DNA of 5,539 bases from contig WGAA01000339.1 of NCBI GenBank assembly GCA_015489285.1, positions 1-5,539 on the forward strand. Direction: 5' to 3'. The notes below the pieces were generated by a model. It saw nothing but the letters and a program-made list of their open reading frames with translations. It did not search any database and was not told where the DNA came from. A program made the translations under genes and the position numbers. How positions within the stretch are numbered: the stretch's first letter is position 1; each line of letters begins with the position of its first letter. The stretch is from Anaerolineae bacterium. Its GTDB lineage: Bacteria; Chloroflexota; Anaerolineae; JAADDB01. Below, one piece after another: positions 5,241 to 5,539 of the stretch.

Positions 5241-5539
5241 TCACCCCTCCGGCCCGGCCAACGCTTCCTCGAACGCCTCCTCGCTCTCCACCTGCGCCGC
5301 CACAATCAGCAGATGTTGCAACCGCCCTAAATCATCGATGGCCTCCAACCGCTCAGCCACCCCCTCCAACCATGCCTCCCCAGGCTGCAGCCGAGCCCGC
5401 AATAACGCCACCACATCGTCACGCCGCGCCTTCACCAAACCCTGCTGCAGGCCCTGCTGCAAGCCCTGCTGCAGGCCCTGCTGGATCCCCTCGCGCAGCC
5501 CCTCCTCCCGGCCACGCTGCAGGCCACGCTGGATCCCCT
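5241..5539 (-). CDS. Rpn-family (PD-(D/E)XK transposase-like) nuclease, C-terminal part only
   Basis: On the minus strand the frame is open from 5537 to TGA at 5243-5241, giving 98 C-terminal residues; the gene starts beyond the window. The visible part begins with nine four-residue units of the form G-[IL]-Q-[QR], with two charged variants (GREE, GLRE), followed by a helical domain: ARRDDVVALLRARL, then AWLEGVAERLEAIDDLGRLQHLLIVAAQVES and EEAFEEAL near the end (given here in pieces). From memory, a QGLQQGL linker followed by 'LL.aRf......e.i...dleqLe.ll..A....sleeF' closes many Rpn/DUF4351-type proteins (recombination-promoting nuclease or 'putative transposase'), which are abundant in Chloroflexota and Cyanobacteria. 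The catalytic PD-(D/E)XK core is not in view, so activity cannot be judged. A TTG at 5462-5460 lies inside the repeat and is not a credible start. The gene points toward the exporter operon. Confidence 0.68.
   Translation of the reverse strand, partial: GIQRGLQRGREEGLREGIQQGLQQGLQQGLQQGLVKARRDDVVALLRARLQPGEAWLEGVAERLEAIDDLGRLQHLLIVAAQVESEEAFEEALAGPEG
5442..5537 (-). repeat. 12-bp tandem repeat inside the nuclease-like gene
   Basis: Eight consecutive 12-base units begin at 5442, 5454, 5466, 5478, 5490, 5502, 5514 and 5526 (plus-strand coordinates). Three of them are CTGCTGCAGGCC or differ from it by one base; the others diverge more. Since 12 is a multiple of three, changes in copy number would lengthen or shorten the protein by four residues without a frameshift. 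The units encode GLQQ-type repeats on the minus strand, probably one continuous helix linking the nuclease core to the C-terminal domain. Confidence 0.85.

Noticed and set aside
5241..5462. Complete 73-residue protein starting at TTG 5462.
   Set aside because: The frame continues upstream through the same repeat to the window edge, so this is the tail of a longer gene.

Overview
The window looks like a piece of a GC-rich bacterial chromosome. The style of the genes suggests Chloroflexota, perhaps a thermophilic Anaerolineae-like lineage. The grounds are a split efflux adaptor with a glycine-rich loop, a stand-alone two-domain FtsX permease of about 920 residues, a first ATPase of the 'FLWQ / AVAL' type with an AbrB-like tail, and a nearby nuclease gene ending in QQGL repeats. 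This assignment is inference from remembered family style, not a database result.

Positions 1-4766 hold four genes on the + strand that all overlap by 1-4 bases: the 3' end of a periplasmic-adaptor (HlyD/MacA-like) gene, a large FtsX/MacB-type permease, and two different ABC ATPases. They read as one operon for a mechanotransmission-type ABC exporter. The ATPases power conformational change in the permease, whose two extracytoplasmic domains probably work with the adaptor outside the membrane. The substrate cannot be told from the sequence. The first ATPase carries a C-terminal SpoVT/AbrB-like swapped-hairpin domain; the second is a plain MacB/LolD-type ATPase.

Positions 4767-5240 have no gene and lie between two convergent genes. 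About half of this stretch is degenerate 7-bp tandem repeats of the form CGTNANN, in six blocks. The blocks belong to a larger composite unit that is duplicated once (offset 153-174 bases) and partly present a third time. Neighbouring blocks are imperfect inverted repeats of each other. This is the least explained part of the window.

Positions 5241-5539 hold, on the - strand, the 3' end of a gene that resembles the C-terminal region of Rpn-family (PD-(D/E)XK, transposase-like) nucleases. It includes a strict 12-bp repeat encoding four-residue GLQQ-type units. Its catalytic domain lies outside the window.
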